Positions 1 to 5,694 of a stretch of DNA of 5,694 bases are shown here, one piece after another (positions within the stretch are counted from its first letter, which is position 1; the number at the start of each line of letters is the position of its first letter). The translations under genes and the position numbers were made by a program. Source of the DNA: an uncultured Eubacteriales bacterium (GTDB lineage: Bacteria; Bacillota; Clostridia; Oscillospirales; CAG-272); NCBI GenBank assembly GCA_900321265.1, contig ONVJ01000073.1, positions 1 through 5,694 on the forward strand. Direction: 5' to 3'. Under the pieces are notes generated by a model. It saw only the letters and a program-made list of their open reading frames with translations. It ran no database searches and was not told the DNA's origin.

Positions 1-28
1 AGGGCAAAAACGGCACGGTCTCGTGCCG
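1..28 (-). terminator. Rho-independent terminator closing the copA-tcdA transcript
   Basis: Read on the minus strand, a perfect 7-bp GC-rich stem (CGGCACG / CGTGCCG, bases 28-22 and 17-11) with a 4-base loop AGAC is followed at once by five Ts (bases 10-6). This is the standard form of an intrinsic terminator. It lies about 60 bases after the tcdA stop codon. There is no T-run after the stem in the plus direction (the sequence there is A-rich), so it should act only on the leftward transcript. A second run of five Ts (minus strand, bases 35-31) sits just before the stem. Confidence 0.85.
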
Positions 29-42
29 AGAAAAATGTCGCA

Positions 43-83
43 GGGGTGTTTAAAAACTCGCCTCACGAGTTTTTAAACACCCC
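43..83. repeat. 18-bp perfect inverted repeat with 5-base loop, downstream of tcdA
   Basis: Bases 43-60 (GGGGTGTTTAAAAACTCG) are the exact reverse complement of bases 66-83, around the loop CCTCA at 61-65. On the minus strand the element begins 6 bases after the tcdA stop codon. The stem has G-rich outer ends and an A/T-rich centre and has no mismatch. No U-tract follows directly: on the minus strand the first T-run starts 7 bases past the stem. It is therefore not a classical terminator alone. It could be a 3'-end stabilising hairpin, the first half of a double terminator with the hairpin at 11-28, or a copy of a dispersed REP-like palindrome. The structure is certain; the role is inferred. 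Confidence 0.9.
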
Positions 84-89
84 CTTTGA

Positions 90-824
90 TCATTTTCCTA
101 TCAGATCCCTTACCGTTTCGGAGGCGAGCAGCAGGCCGGCGGCGGGCGGGACGAAGGGGCTACTCGCAGGGGCATGTCTGCCCCCCGATCCGGGGACCGA
201 GGCGGGGACAGGCTGCTCGGTCGAGCAGACGACCTTCAGCGAAGCGATCCCTCTCGCGCGGAGCTCATGCCTCATGACCTTTGCCAGGGGATCGCCCGAC
301 GTCCCGTAGATGTCGGCGACGCGCAGCGCCGAGGGATCGAGCCTGTTGCCCGTCCCCATGCAGCTTATGATCCTCACTCCGGCCTCCGCGGCGCGGACGG
401 CGAGCTCGACCTTGGCCCTGACGGTGTCTATCGCGTCGATGATATAATCATATTCCGAAAGGTCGACAAGTTCCGCCGTTTCGGGAGCATAGAAGAAATC
501 GTATTTGCGGACTTCGCATTCCGGAGCGATATCGGCTATCCTCTCTGCCGCGACGTCGACCTTTTTTCTGCCCAGCGCCGATACCGTCGCGAAGAGCTGA
601 CGGTTGAGGTTCGACGGTGTGAAGACGTCGCTGTCGACAAGGCCTATCCTTCCCACGCCGCATCTGGCGAGCGCCTCGGCCGCGGCGCAGCCGACTCCGC
701 CGACGCCGAAGAGGATCACCCCCGAGGCGGCGAGCTTACCGATCGCCCCGGTCCCGAGGAGCGGTTCGAGTCTCGTGAATCTGTTCTCGACCGTTCCGGA
801 CACCTGATCTTCCCTGACGTTCAT
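90..824 (-). CDS. tcdA: tRNA threonylcarbamoyladenosine dehydratase (TcdA, ThiF/E1-like family)
   Basis: This is a 244-residue cytoplasmic enzyme of the ThiF/MoeB/E1-like family. TcdA uses ATP to cyclise the t6A modification at position 37 of ANN-decoding tRNAs to ct6A. Visible motifs are the N-terminal RF.R.E.LLG (15-24), the glycine-rich nucleotide loop GVGGVG (40-45), D64 and D66 at the end of the second strand, the N.NRQ signature (72-76), IDAID (129-133), and the TcdA-type segment GTGNRLDPS then VADIYGTS..PLAKVMR (157-185). No C-terminal CxxC zinc pairs like those of MoeB or ThiF are seen, which favours TcdA. The length is normal for the shorter Gram-positive forms. The ATG at 824 overlaps the copA TGA as ATGA, so translation is probably coupled; a GGGGGAA stretch about 12 bases upstream is only a weak ribosome site. 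Many databases would list it simply as a ThiF-family adenylyltransferase. Confidence 0.9.
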   Translation of the reverse strand: MNVREDQVSGTVENRFTRLEPLLGTGAIGKLAASGVILFGVGGVGCAAAEALARCGVGRIGLVDSDVFTPSNLNRQLFATVSALGRKKVDVAAERIADIAPECEVRKYDFFYAPETAELVDLSEYDYIIDAIDTVRAKVELAVRAAEAGVRIISCMGTGNRLDPSALRVADIYGTSGDPLAKVMRHELRARGIASLKVVCSTEQPVPASVPGSGGRHAPASSPFVPPAAGLLLASETVRDLIGK

Positions 825-3430
825 GTCTTTATAATTCCCCCGTAGGTATAATCCTCTGCCTCGACGGCGGCTTTCACCGCCGCCCCGTCAAAGTCTCCCG
901 ACAGCATGATCTCCACCCTGCCCGAGGCATGATCGGCCTTGGCGGATGAGATAAAGTCAAGCTTCTCAAGGGCGGCCGACACGGCGGCCTCGCAGTGGCC
1001 GCACATCATCCCGCCGACCGATATCACTACCTGTCCGGCGGCTTCGCTCCCGGTCTCCGACGGCGATCCCGCCGCGCAGGCTGTCCCGCATCCGGCGGAA
1101 AGTCCCCGCAGCGCGTCGTCGATCTCGCCTGCGCGGATCCCTCCGCGTCTTCTACGCGGACGGTCGCGCGAGGGATCCTTCATCTTGAAGAATTTGAGTC
1201 TCAGTGCGTTCAGGCATACCGTGACGCTTGAGAGGCTCATCGCGGCGGCGCCGTACATCGGCTTCATTTTCAGGCCGAAGAGCCCGGCAGCCAGCGGGAT
1301 GCAGATGATATTGTAGAAGAAGGCCCAGAAGAGGTTCTCGTAGACGTTCCGGAGCACGGCTCTGCCCAGCCTTATCACCGCCGGGACATCAGAAAGGTCG
1401 CTGTTCACGAGCACCACAGAGGCGCTGTCGACGGCCACGTCGGTCCCGGCTCCGATGGCGATGCCGACGTCCGACTTCATGATCGCCGGAGCGTCGTTTA
1501 TGCCGTCGCCGACCATTGCCACCTTCCCGATCTTCCTCAGCGCGTCGACCGACTCCGACTTGTCCTCGGGCATGAGTCCGGCAGCGACCCGTCCTATCCC
1601 CGCCGCGTCTCCGATATATGCCGCGGTGGCGGGATTGTCTCCGGTGAGCATGACGACCTCGACGCCTAAGTTCCCAAGCTGTTTTACCGCCTCCGCCGAG
1701 CCGGGCTTTATCACGTCTGCGACGGCGATCATGCCGGCGGGTCTGTCGCCGCAGGAGAAATAGAGCGGTGTCTTTCCGCCGGCGGCAAGCCTCTCGCCCG
1801 CCTCGAAGAGCCCTTCGGCTCCGGCGCAGGATTCGGATATGAAGCCTCTGTTCCCGGCGCGGATGACGCTTCCTTCAAGGACGGCCTCGATCCCCTTTCC
1901 GGGCAGGATTGTGAAATCCGACACGTCCGCGGGAAGGATGCCCCGCGCTTCGCCTTCGGCGGCGATCGCCAGCGCTAGCGGATGCGAGCTCTTTGCCTCG
2001 ACAGACAGGGCGGCGCGGAGGAGGCCTGCCTCGTCAAAGCCCTCCGCCGGGAGGATATCTGTCACGACCGGCTTCCCCGACGTCACGGTGCCCGTCTTGT
2101 CGAGGACGGCGATATCCGTCTTTCCGACCGTCTCGAGGGCCTCTCCGGTGCGAATAAGTATACCGTTCTTCGCCCCGAGACCGTTTCCGACCATTATCGC
2201 GACCGGCGTCGCGAGGCCGAGGGCGCAGGGACATGAGATGACGAGGACGCTGATGCCCCTCGCCAGCGCGTCGGATACCCCGGCGCCGGCTATGAGCCAT
2301 CCGGCGGTGACCGCCGCCGCGATCGCCATGACCGCCGGCACGAATACGCCCGAGACTTTGTCGGCCACCCTCGCGATCGGCGCCTTGGTCGCGGAGGCGT
2401 CTGCGACCGTCTTTATTATCCTGCTTATCGACATATCCTCGCCGACGCGGGTGACGCGGCATCTGAGATACCCGGTGACGTTGACGGTGGCGGCGCTGAC
2501 CGTGTCTCCCTCGGCCTTCCCGACCGGGATCGATTCTCCCGTCAGGGCGGATTCGTCGACCGAGCTGTTTCCGCCGACGACGACTCCGTCGGCGGGTATG
2601 CTGTCGCCCGGCTTCAGGGCGAAGATGTCGCCGGGGACGAGCGACGCGGCGTCGACCTCTGTCTCCTCACCTTCGCGGACAAGTCTGGCGCGGGCGGGCT
2701 TGAGCTTTATCAGATCTCTGAGCGCGTCGGTCGTCTTCCCCTTCGCGACAGCCTCAAGCAGCTTGCCGACGGTGATGAGCGCGGGGATCATGGCGGCCGA
2801 CTCGAAATAAAGCTCCTCCCCGGCGACGGCGGCAAGCTCGGACACCGGGGCACCCGACACCGACATCCCGCACATCTTAAAGAAGACGAAGGTGCTCCAT
2901 CCGAAGGAGACGGCCGATCCGATGGCCACGAGGGTGTCCATGTTCGGCGCGCCCGAGAAGAGCGCACGTGTCCCGCTCTCAAAGAATCTGCGGTTTATGA
3001 TCATGACCGCAGCCGCGAGCAGCAGCTGCATCAGCGTCAGAGCCAGGGGATTCCCCTCGAAGAAGGGCGGCACCGGAAGGGACAGCATGTGGTGCCCCAT
3101 CGTTATGTACATCAGCGCGAAAAGAAAGACCGCCGACAGTATCAGCCTCCGGACGAGAGCCGGTTTCTCGGTATCGGGGGGCAGCATCCCGCCGTCCGCT
3201 GCCTTTCCGACGCCCGCCGGGGCTCCCGCATCTCCCCTGACCGATGCCCGGTATCCTGCCTTTTCGACCGCTTTTATTATATCCCGTTCCGACGCGGTGC
3301 CCTCGACTCCCATTGAATTCGTCAGCAGGCTGACCGCGCAGGAGGTCACGCCCGGCAGGCCGCCGACTGCCTTTTCGACCCTCGCCTGGCATGCGGCGCA
3401 GGACATGCCGGTCACGTTGAAATAAACCAT
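821..3430 (-). CDS. copA: Cu(I)-exporting P1B-type ATPase with N- and C-terminal HMA domains
   Basis: An 869-residue inner-membrane pump that exports Cu(I) at the cost of ATP. Order: N-terminal HMA domain (about 1-65, GMSCAAC, C11/C14); linker; helices at about 94-111, 127-146, 165-185 and 205-225; actuator domain with TGES (297-300); helices at about 359-384 and 391-415, the latter carrying the CPC ion site (C400, C402); phosphorylation site DKTGT (D444); P1B-type HP motif (H483-P484); TGDNP (596-600); GDGINDAP (641-648); two last helices with YN (706-707) and MSLSS (731-735). CPC plus YN plus MxxSS marks the Cu(I)/Ag(I) class. After a basic linker (RPRRRRGG, about 757-764) with C781 and C785 comes a second HMA domain (about 801-869, GMMCGHC, C810/C813). 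An in-frame TGA lies five codons upstream, so ATG 3430 is the only reasonable start, with AGGG 7 bases before it. All catalytic motifs are intact. The exact metal, Cu(I) or Ag(I), cannot be told from sequence. Confidence 0.96.
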   Translation of the reverse strand: MVYFNVTGMSCAACQARVEKAVGGLPGVTSCAVSLLTNSMGVEGTASERDIIKAVEKAGYRASVRGDAGAPAGVGKAADGGMLPPDTEKPALVRRLILSAVFLFALMYITMGHHMLSLPVPPFFEGNPLALTLMQLLLAAAVMIINRRFFESGTRALFSGAPNMDTLVAIGSAVSFGWSTFVFFKMCGMSVSGAPVSELAAVAGEELYFESAAMIPALITVGKLLEAVAKGKTTDALRDLIKLKPARARLVREGEETEVDAASLVPGDIFALKPGDSIPADGVVVGGNSSVDESALTGESIPVGKAEGDTVSAATVNVTGYLRCRVTRVGEDMSISRIIKTVADASATKAPIARVADKVSGVFVPAVMAIAAAVTAGWLIAGAGVSDALARGISVLVISCPCALGLATPVAIMVGNGLGAKNGILIRTGEALETVGKTDIAVLDKTGTVTSGKPVVTDILPAEGFDEAGLLRAALSVEAKSSHPLALAIAAEGEARGILPADVSDFTILPGKGIEAVLEGSVIRAGNRGFISESCAGAEGLFEAGERLAAGGKTPLYFSCGDRPAGMIAVADVIKPGSAEAVKQLGNLGVEVVMLTGDNPATAAYIGDAAGIGRVAAGLMPEDKSESVDALRKIGKVAMVGDGINDAPAIMKSDVGIAIGAGTDVAVDSASVVLVNSDLSDVPAVIRLGRAVLRNVYENLFWAFFYNIICIPLAAGLFGLKMKPMYGAAAMSLSSVTVCLNALRLKFFKMKDPSRDRPRRRRGGIRAGEIDDALRGLSAGCGTACAAGSPSETGSEAAGQVVISVGGMMCGHCEAAVSAALEKLDFISSAKADHASGRVEIMLSGDFDGAAVKAAVEAEDYTYGGIIKT

Positions 3431-3460
3431 AGTCTTTCCCTTTCAGACATCGGAAACAGA

Positions 3461-3509
3461 GCGCGGCGGGGAGGACCGGGGAAGGCCCCCTCGGCCTACC
3501 ACGCCGCGC
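3461..3509 (-). promoter_or_regulatory. Strong GC-rich hairpin in the spacer before copA (terminator, attenuator or leader)
   Basis: On the minus strand GCGCGGCG (3509-3502) pairs perfectly with CGCCGCGC (3468-3461). Between them are further short helices (GG:CC, GG:CC, CCG:CGG, GGG:CCC) interrupted by small bulges and capped by a loop of about 6 bases, making one long imperfect stem. It starts about 16 bases after the stop of the upstream small gene and ends about 30 bases before the copA ATG. The sequence after the stem (TCTGTTTCC) has only a poor U-tract. It may be a weak terminator of the upstream operon, a partial attenuator or an mRNA processing site. I see no CopY-type TACAnnTGTA box, no CsoR-like palindrome and no convincing -35/-10 pair in this 95-base spacer. 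Confidence 0.55.
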
Positions 3510-3525
3510 CCGAACAGTTCAGGTA

Positions 3526-3858
3526 TTATCTGTAGTAGACGTAATATACGATGATCGTGCGTTCGGCTCCCCCGTGTTCGAGGTCGTGAGCCGTCAGGAC
3601 CACCCCGTCCTTCGACAGGAGCTCCCAGGCGCGCAGGTCATCGACCTCGCAGCGGAAGAGGATATTCGAGGAGGCGAAGACGATGAACTCCCCGTCCCTG
3701 ACCGAGAGGCTTCCCTCTCTGCCTATGACCTCGTCGACGTCCTCCTTCCGCTCGGTCACGTATCTTATCCTGTGACCGGCGATCCTTTCGGCCATCTCGC
3801 GCCGGAATCTGACGTTGTCGGGGTCCTTTTTTCCTTTGAAAATGTCAAACAGTCCCAT
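3526..3858 (-). CDS. Unrecognised 110-residue cytoplasmic protein (MGLFDIFK start)
   Basis: I do not recognise the family. The protein begins MGLFDIFKGKKD, a common start for small cytoplasmic proteins. It continues with a charged stretch rich in Arg, Lys and Glu (about 10-45), then an alternating hydrophobic/polar segment that looks like beta strands (EGSLSVRDGEFIVFASSNILFRCEV), and ends in a very aromatic tail, TIIVYYVYYR. No signal peptide or membrane helix is seen. The frame stays open back to a TTG at 3897, which would overlap the DUF4340 gene by 20 bases. The ATG at 3858 is preferred because it gives the typical N-terminus and leaves a 19-base gap after the DUF4340 stop; neither start has a strong ribosome site (GGGA about 10 bases before the ATG). 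The tight spacing suggests the same transcript as the DUF4340 gene. That it is coding is likely from its codon structure and position; no function is claimed. Confidence 0.75.
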   Translation of the reverse strand: MGLFDIFKGKKDPDNVRFRREMAERIAGHRIRYVTERKEDVDEVIGREGSLSVRDGEFIVFASSNILFRCEVDDLRAWELLSKDGVVLTAHDLEHGGAERTIIVYYVYYR

Positions 3859-3877
3859 TTCCGATCGGTCCCGGCCG

Positions 3878-5338
3878 TCATCCGGCAGCCGCTTCAAGAG
3901 CGGCGGTCAGCTCTCCGAGATCGCCGGCGGTGATCAGCTGATCGTCCCTTCCGAAGAAGGAGACCCTGTACCAGTTCTGCGACCAGGGGGTTATCTTCAA
4001 TTCGGCTATGCTCTCTCGGAATGTGAATACAACCGAGAAGACCGGTGTATCCGACAGAACGGATGAGTCGGACTCGACGAGAGAGGTGTTCGACGAGGCG
4101 GCTGTCCCGGTCAGTCTGTCGGCGAGAGCCGAATATTCGGTATAATTCAGATCGGCGCCCGAGGCGTTCGAGTATGATTCGCCCGAATCGCCGTGGGTTA
4201 TGACTACGCCGAGGCTCGTCGAGCCCGCGCTGAAGTCTATGCGGTCGGTCATCGAAGGATTGAAGAGCACGAGCTCGGAGGGCCTGATCTTTGTCAGGTC
4301 TCCTCCCGAGAGGACGGCAAGAGTCTCGGAATACCCGGATGTATATACCAGGTTCGAGGATTCGGTCTTTACGTAAAACGCTCCGTCTTCGTCGCTCCCT
4401 CCCAGCAGCAGGACCCATTCGGCATCCTTCTTCACCGTCGTCTCGGTCCCGGTCGTGGAATCCGAGACAGTCTCGGATACCGTGTAGGCGAGCGTCATCC
4501 TGACCGGATCGTCAAGTCCGTATGCCGAAAGATCGGTGTCAGACCTGAAAGCGAGACAGTCGTCGAAGTAGAGGGAAGTCATCGCAGAAGCAAGCCTGTC
4601 GCCGAGAGCGGGAGACACGGGGATCTCCGCGCCTCCGTCGACCGAAAGGAACCACCTGAAGGAGTCGGTGTAGCAGTCGGGATTTCCCGAAGGATAATAG
4701 CTGTATACGAAGCTGCTTCCGCCCTTTTCGAAGGTCAGCGTCCTGATTCCGGCGGCGGTGACTTCGGGCGGCTCGTCCCGGAGCAGGAAGTCCGAGATAT
4801 CGAGCATGAGCGAATTCCCTGCCGACTCGGAAATCAGGTAGACGGTCGAGCCGTCCTCTCCGGTCGTGAAATAATAGCCCTTCGAGAATGAGTTGTAGTT
4901 ACCGACGAGTCCGCTCCAGACGCTGCCGTCCGAGAAGGAGAACCCGATCCTGACCCTCGGATCAGAAAGGCCGTAGCTTTCGGATTCCTCAGCTGTCACA
5001 CCGGTAAGCCGGTGTCCCGACGTCGCGCCGTTCAGCGCGGTTACGACGTTGGCAAAGGCGTTGTTGTCAAGCGGGACGGTCCCGTCCCCCGACCAGACCC
5101 ATCCGGTCTGATCTTCCTTCAGAGTGAAGACGAGCTCGTCCGATCCCTTTACCGCCAGACTTATGCCGGTAAGCGTCTGGGGATCGAGGTTCGCGACGGT
5201 ATAGGCTTCGGTCTGTGTCCCGGTCTCCTCCCCGTCCTCCCTGCTTCCGAGCTTGATCGCCAGGAAGAGAGCGATGAGAAGGAGAAGGACCCCCGCGAGA
5301 ATTATTATGTTTCTCAGTCTTTTGCTGTTTTTTTTCAT
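3878..5338 (-). CDS. DUF4340 domain-containing membrane-anchored protein, partner of a GldG-like ABC system
   Basis: A 486-residue protein with a short basic start (MKKNSKRLRN), one hydrophobic anchor (about 8-30) and a long acidic, Ser/Thr-rich extracytoplasmic part with no further membrane helix. Two DUF4340-like modules are seen. Each contains the family hallmark: YGLSDPRVRIGFSFSDG at about 122-138 and YGLDDPVRMTLAY at about 273-285, followed by a strand-rich stretch with a GN/GG turn and a 'YY/VY' strand. DUF4340 proteins are commonly encoded next to GldG-like ABC auxiliary proteins; their biochemical role is not known. The frame also has a TTG at 5350, but the ATG at 5338 gives a standard N-terminus. 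A 37-base gap separates it from the GldG-like stop. There is no clear Shine-Dalgarno sequence; the ATG overlaps the TGA of an 11-codon mini-ORF. A polar insert (about 287-305, rich in Ser, Thr and Val) sits in the second module. Confidence 0.88.
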   Translation of the reverse strand: MKKNSKRLRNIIILAGVLLLLIALFLAIKLGSREDGEETGTQTEAYTVANLDPQTLTGISLAVKGSDELVFTLKEDQTGWVWSGDGTVPLDNNAFANVVTALNGATSGHRLTGVTAEESESYGLSDPRVRIGFSFSDGSVWSGLVGNYNSFSKGYYFTTGEDGSTVYLISESAGNSLMLDISDFLLRDEPPEVTAAGIRTLTFEKGGSSFVYSYYPSGNPDCYTDSFRWFLSVDGGAEIPVSPALGDRLASAMTSLYFDDCLAFRSDTDLSAYGLDDPVRMTLAYTVSETVSDSTTGTETTVKKDAEWVLLLGGSDEDGAFYVKTESSNLVYTSGYSETLAVLSGGDLTKIRPSELVLFNPSMTDRIDFSAGSTSLGVVITHGDSGESYSNASGADLNYTEYSALADRLTGTAASSNTSLVESDSSVLSDTPVFSVVFTFRESIAELKITPWSQNWYRVSFFGRDDQLITAGDLGELTAALEAAAG

Positions 5339-5375
5339 CTGAATGCCCAAAATGGAGATGACCGCGGCATTTCCG

Positions 5376-5694
5376 TTATCTTCTTCTGCGGACGACCACG
5401 ATCGCCACCGCCGCCGCGACGCATGCCAGCGGCACGATGAATATCAGGACTCCTCCCCAGAAGTTCGCCTGTCCCTCGCTGACCGTCAGAGTCGGGGTCG
5501 ACATGCTGATCGAATCGATGCTTCCCAGAGAGGAGGTGTAGGATGACTGCATCCAGGTCAGGATGCCATCGGGAAAGGCGAGGTTGTATCCGCCGGTCCC
5601 GTTGATGAAGGTGTCGGTGATCATATCGGCCGAAGCGACCCAGACGAACCGTCCGGAACCCTTTTCGGCGGCGGCGGCGAGCACGTAGGATGCG
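5376..5694 (-). CDS. GldG-like ABC transporter auxiliary protein, C-terminal fragment (5' end outside window)
   Basis: The last 105 or so residues of a larger protein. The frame is open to the right edge of the window, so the start is missing; the GTG at 5684 is inside the gene and is not a start. The fragment shows a strand with a 'GRFVWVASADMITD' pattern, then FPDGILTWMQSS, a segment IDSISMSTPTLTVSEGQANF, and one C-terminal membrane helix (about the last 28 residues: WGGVLIFIVPLACVAAAVAIVVV) ending in RRRR. This layout, a soluble domain, an 'L.L...Q' segment, a helix containing a 'P' turn and a basic tail, fits the end of GldG/ABC_transp_aux proteins. The neighbouring DUF4340 gene supports this call. 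In such operons the ABC ATPase and permease genes are usually upstream, here off the right edge. Bacteria with this set outside Bacteroidetes do not glide, so a gliding role should not be assumed. Confidence 0.72.
   Translation of the reverse strand, partial: ASYVLAAAAEKGSGRFVWVASADMITDTFINGTGGYNLAFPDGILTWMQSSYTSSLGSIDSISMSTPTLTVSEGQANFWGGVLIFIVPLACVAAAVAIVVVRRRR

Noticed and set aside
46..309. Plus-strand open frame of 87 codons starting inside the palindrome
   Set aside because: It begins in the inverted repeat, runs antisense to the tcdA 3' end, and has no ribosome site or recognisable product.
174..845. Plus-strand open frame of 223 codons opposite tcdA
   Set aside because: Its sequence is low-complexity and rich in Arg, Asp and Gly, with no motif; the minus strand encodes a clear TcdA with all family signatures.
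1839..2810. Long plus-strand open frame of 323 codons antisense to copA
   Set aside because: It is rich in Ser, Pro, Ala and Thr with no domain pattern, lies wholly opposite the intact CopA frame, and is what a high-GC gene produces on its other strand.
3510..3560. AT-rich TATATT and GATAAT hexamers near the end of the small gene, as a copA promoter
   Set aside because: Neither has a -35 element resembling TTGACA at 16-18 bases, and one lies inside coding sequence, so the match is too weak to list.
3859..3897. Extended start (TTG at 3897) for the small unknown gene
   Set aside because: It adds 13 residues of ordinary polar sequence encoded within the upstream gene end and has no ribosome site; the ATG at 3858 gives a typical MGLFDIFK start.
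4193..4891. Plus-strand open frame of 232 codons opposite the DUF4340 gene
   Set aside because: It is rich in Arg and Gly without domain structure and is explained as a shadow of the DUF4340 frame.
5328..5335. Run of eight As just after the DUF4340 ATG as a phase-variation tract
   Set aside because: It simply encodes Lys-Lys-Asn in the usual basic N-terminus before a membrane anchor; eight bases alone is thin evidence for slippage control.

Overview
The window is about 60% GC. All five genes that I can support lie on the minus strand, so it reads from right to left. It looks like chromosomal DNA of a GC-rich, probably gut-associated Clostridia (Oscillospirales- or Christensenellales-like) lineage. 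This rests on the clostridial style of the CopA sequence, with its GHHMLSLP loop and GAPNMDTLVAIGS segment, on the pairing of a GldG-like protein with a DUF4340 protein, and on a TcdA-type E1-like enzyme. The lineage is an inference from protein style; there is no rRNA or other marker.

Layout in transcription order: (1) 5694-5376, the C-terminal end of a GldG-like ABC-transporter auxiliary protein whose start lies beyond the right edge. (2) 5338-3878, a membrane-anchored DUF4340 protein with two repeated modules, the usual partner of GldG-like proteins. (3) 3858-3526, a 110-residue cytoplasmic protein that I do not recognise. (4) A 95-base spacer holding a strong GC-rich imperfect hairpin. 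(5) 3430-821, a complete Cu(I)-exporting P1B-type ATPase (CopA) with one metal-binding HMA domain at each end. (6) 824-90, a TcdA/ThiF-like tRNA threonylcarbamoyladenosine dehydratase whose start overlaps the copA stop by ATGA. (7) 89-1, a terminal region with an 18-bp perfect palindrome and then a textbook Rho-independent terminator for the leftward transcript.

Functionally there are two blocks. The right block is the distal end of an ABC-type export or envelope operon (GldG-like plus DUF4340), followed closely by the small unknown gene. The left block couples copper efflux to a tRNA-modification enzyme in one translationally coupled unit. The hairpin at 3461-3509 may separate the blocks as a terminator or attenuator, but it lacks a good U-tract, so read-through is possible. 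I see no copper regulator gene, CopY or CsoR box, or copper chaperone gene in the window.

I see no tRNA, rRNA, CRISPR, insertion sequence or phage feature. No clearly undescribed system is present. The points most worth a second look are the copA-tcdA coupling, the dumbbell CopA architecture, the unknown 110-residue protein and the two non-coding hairpin regions.
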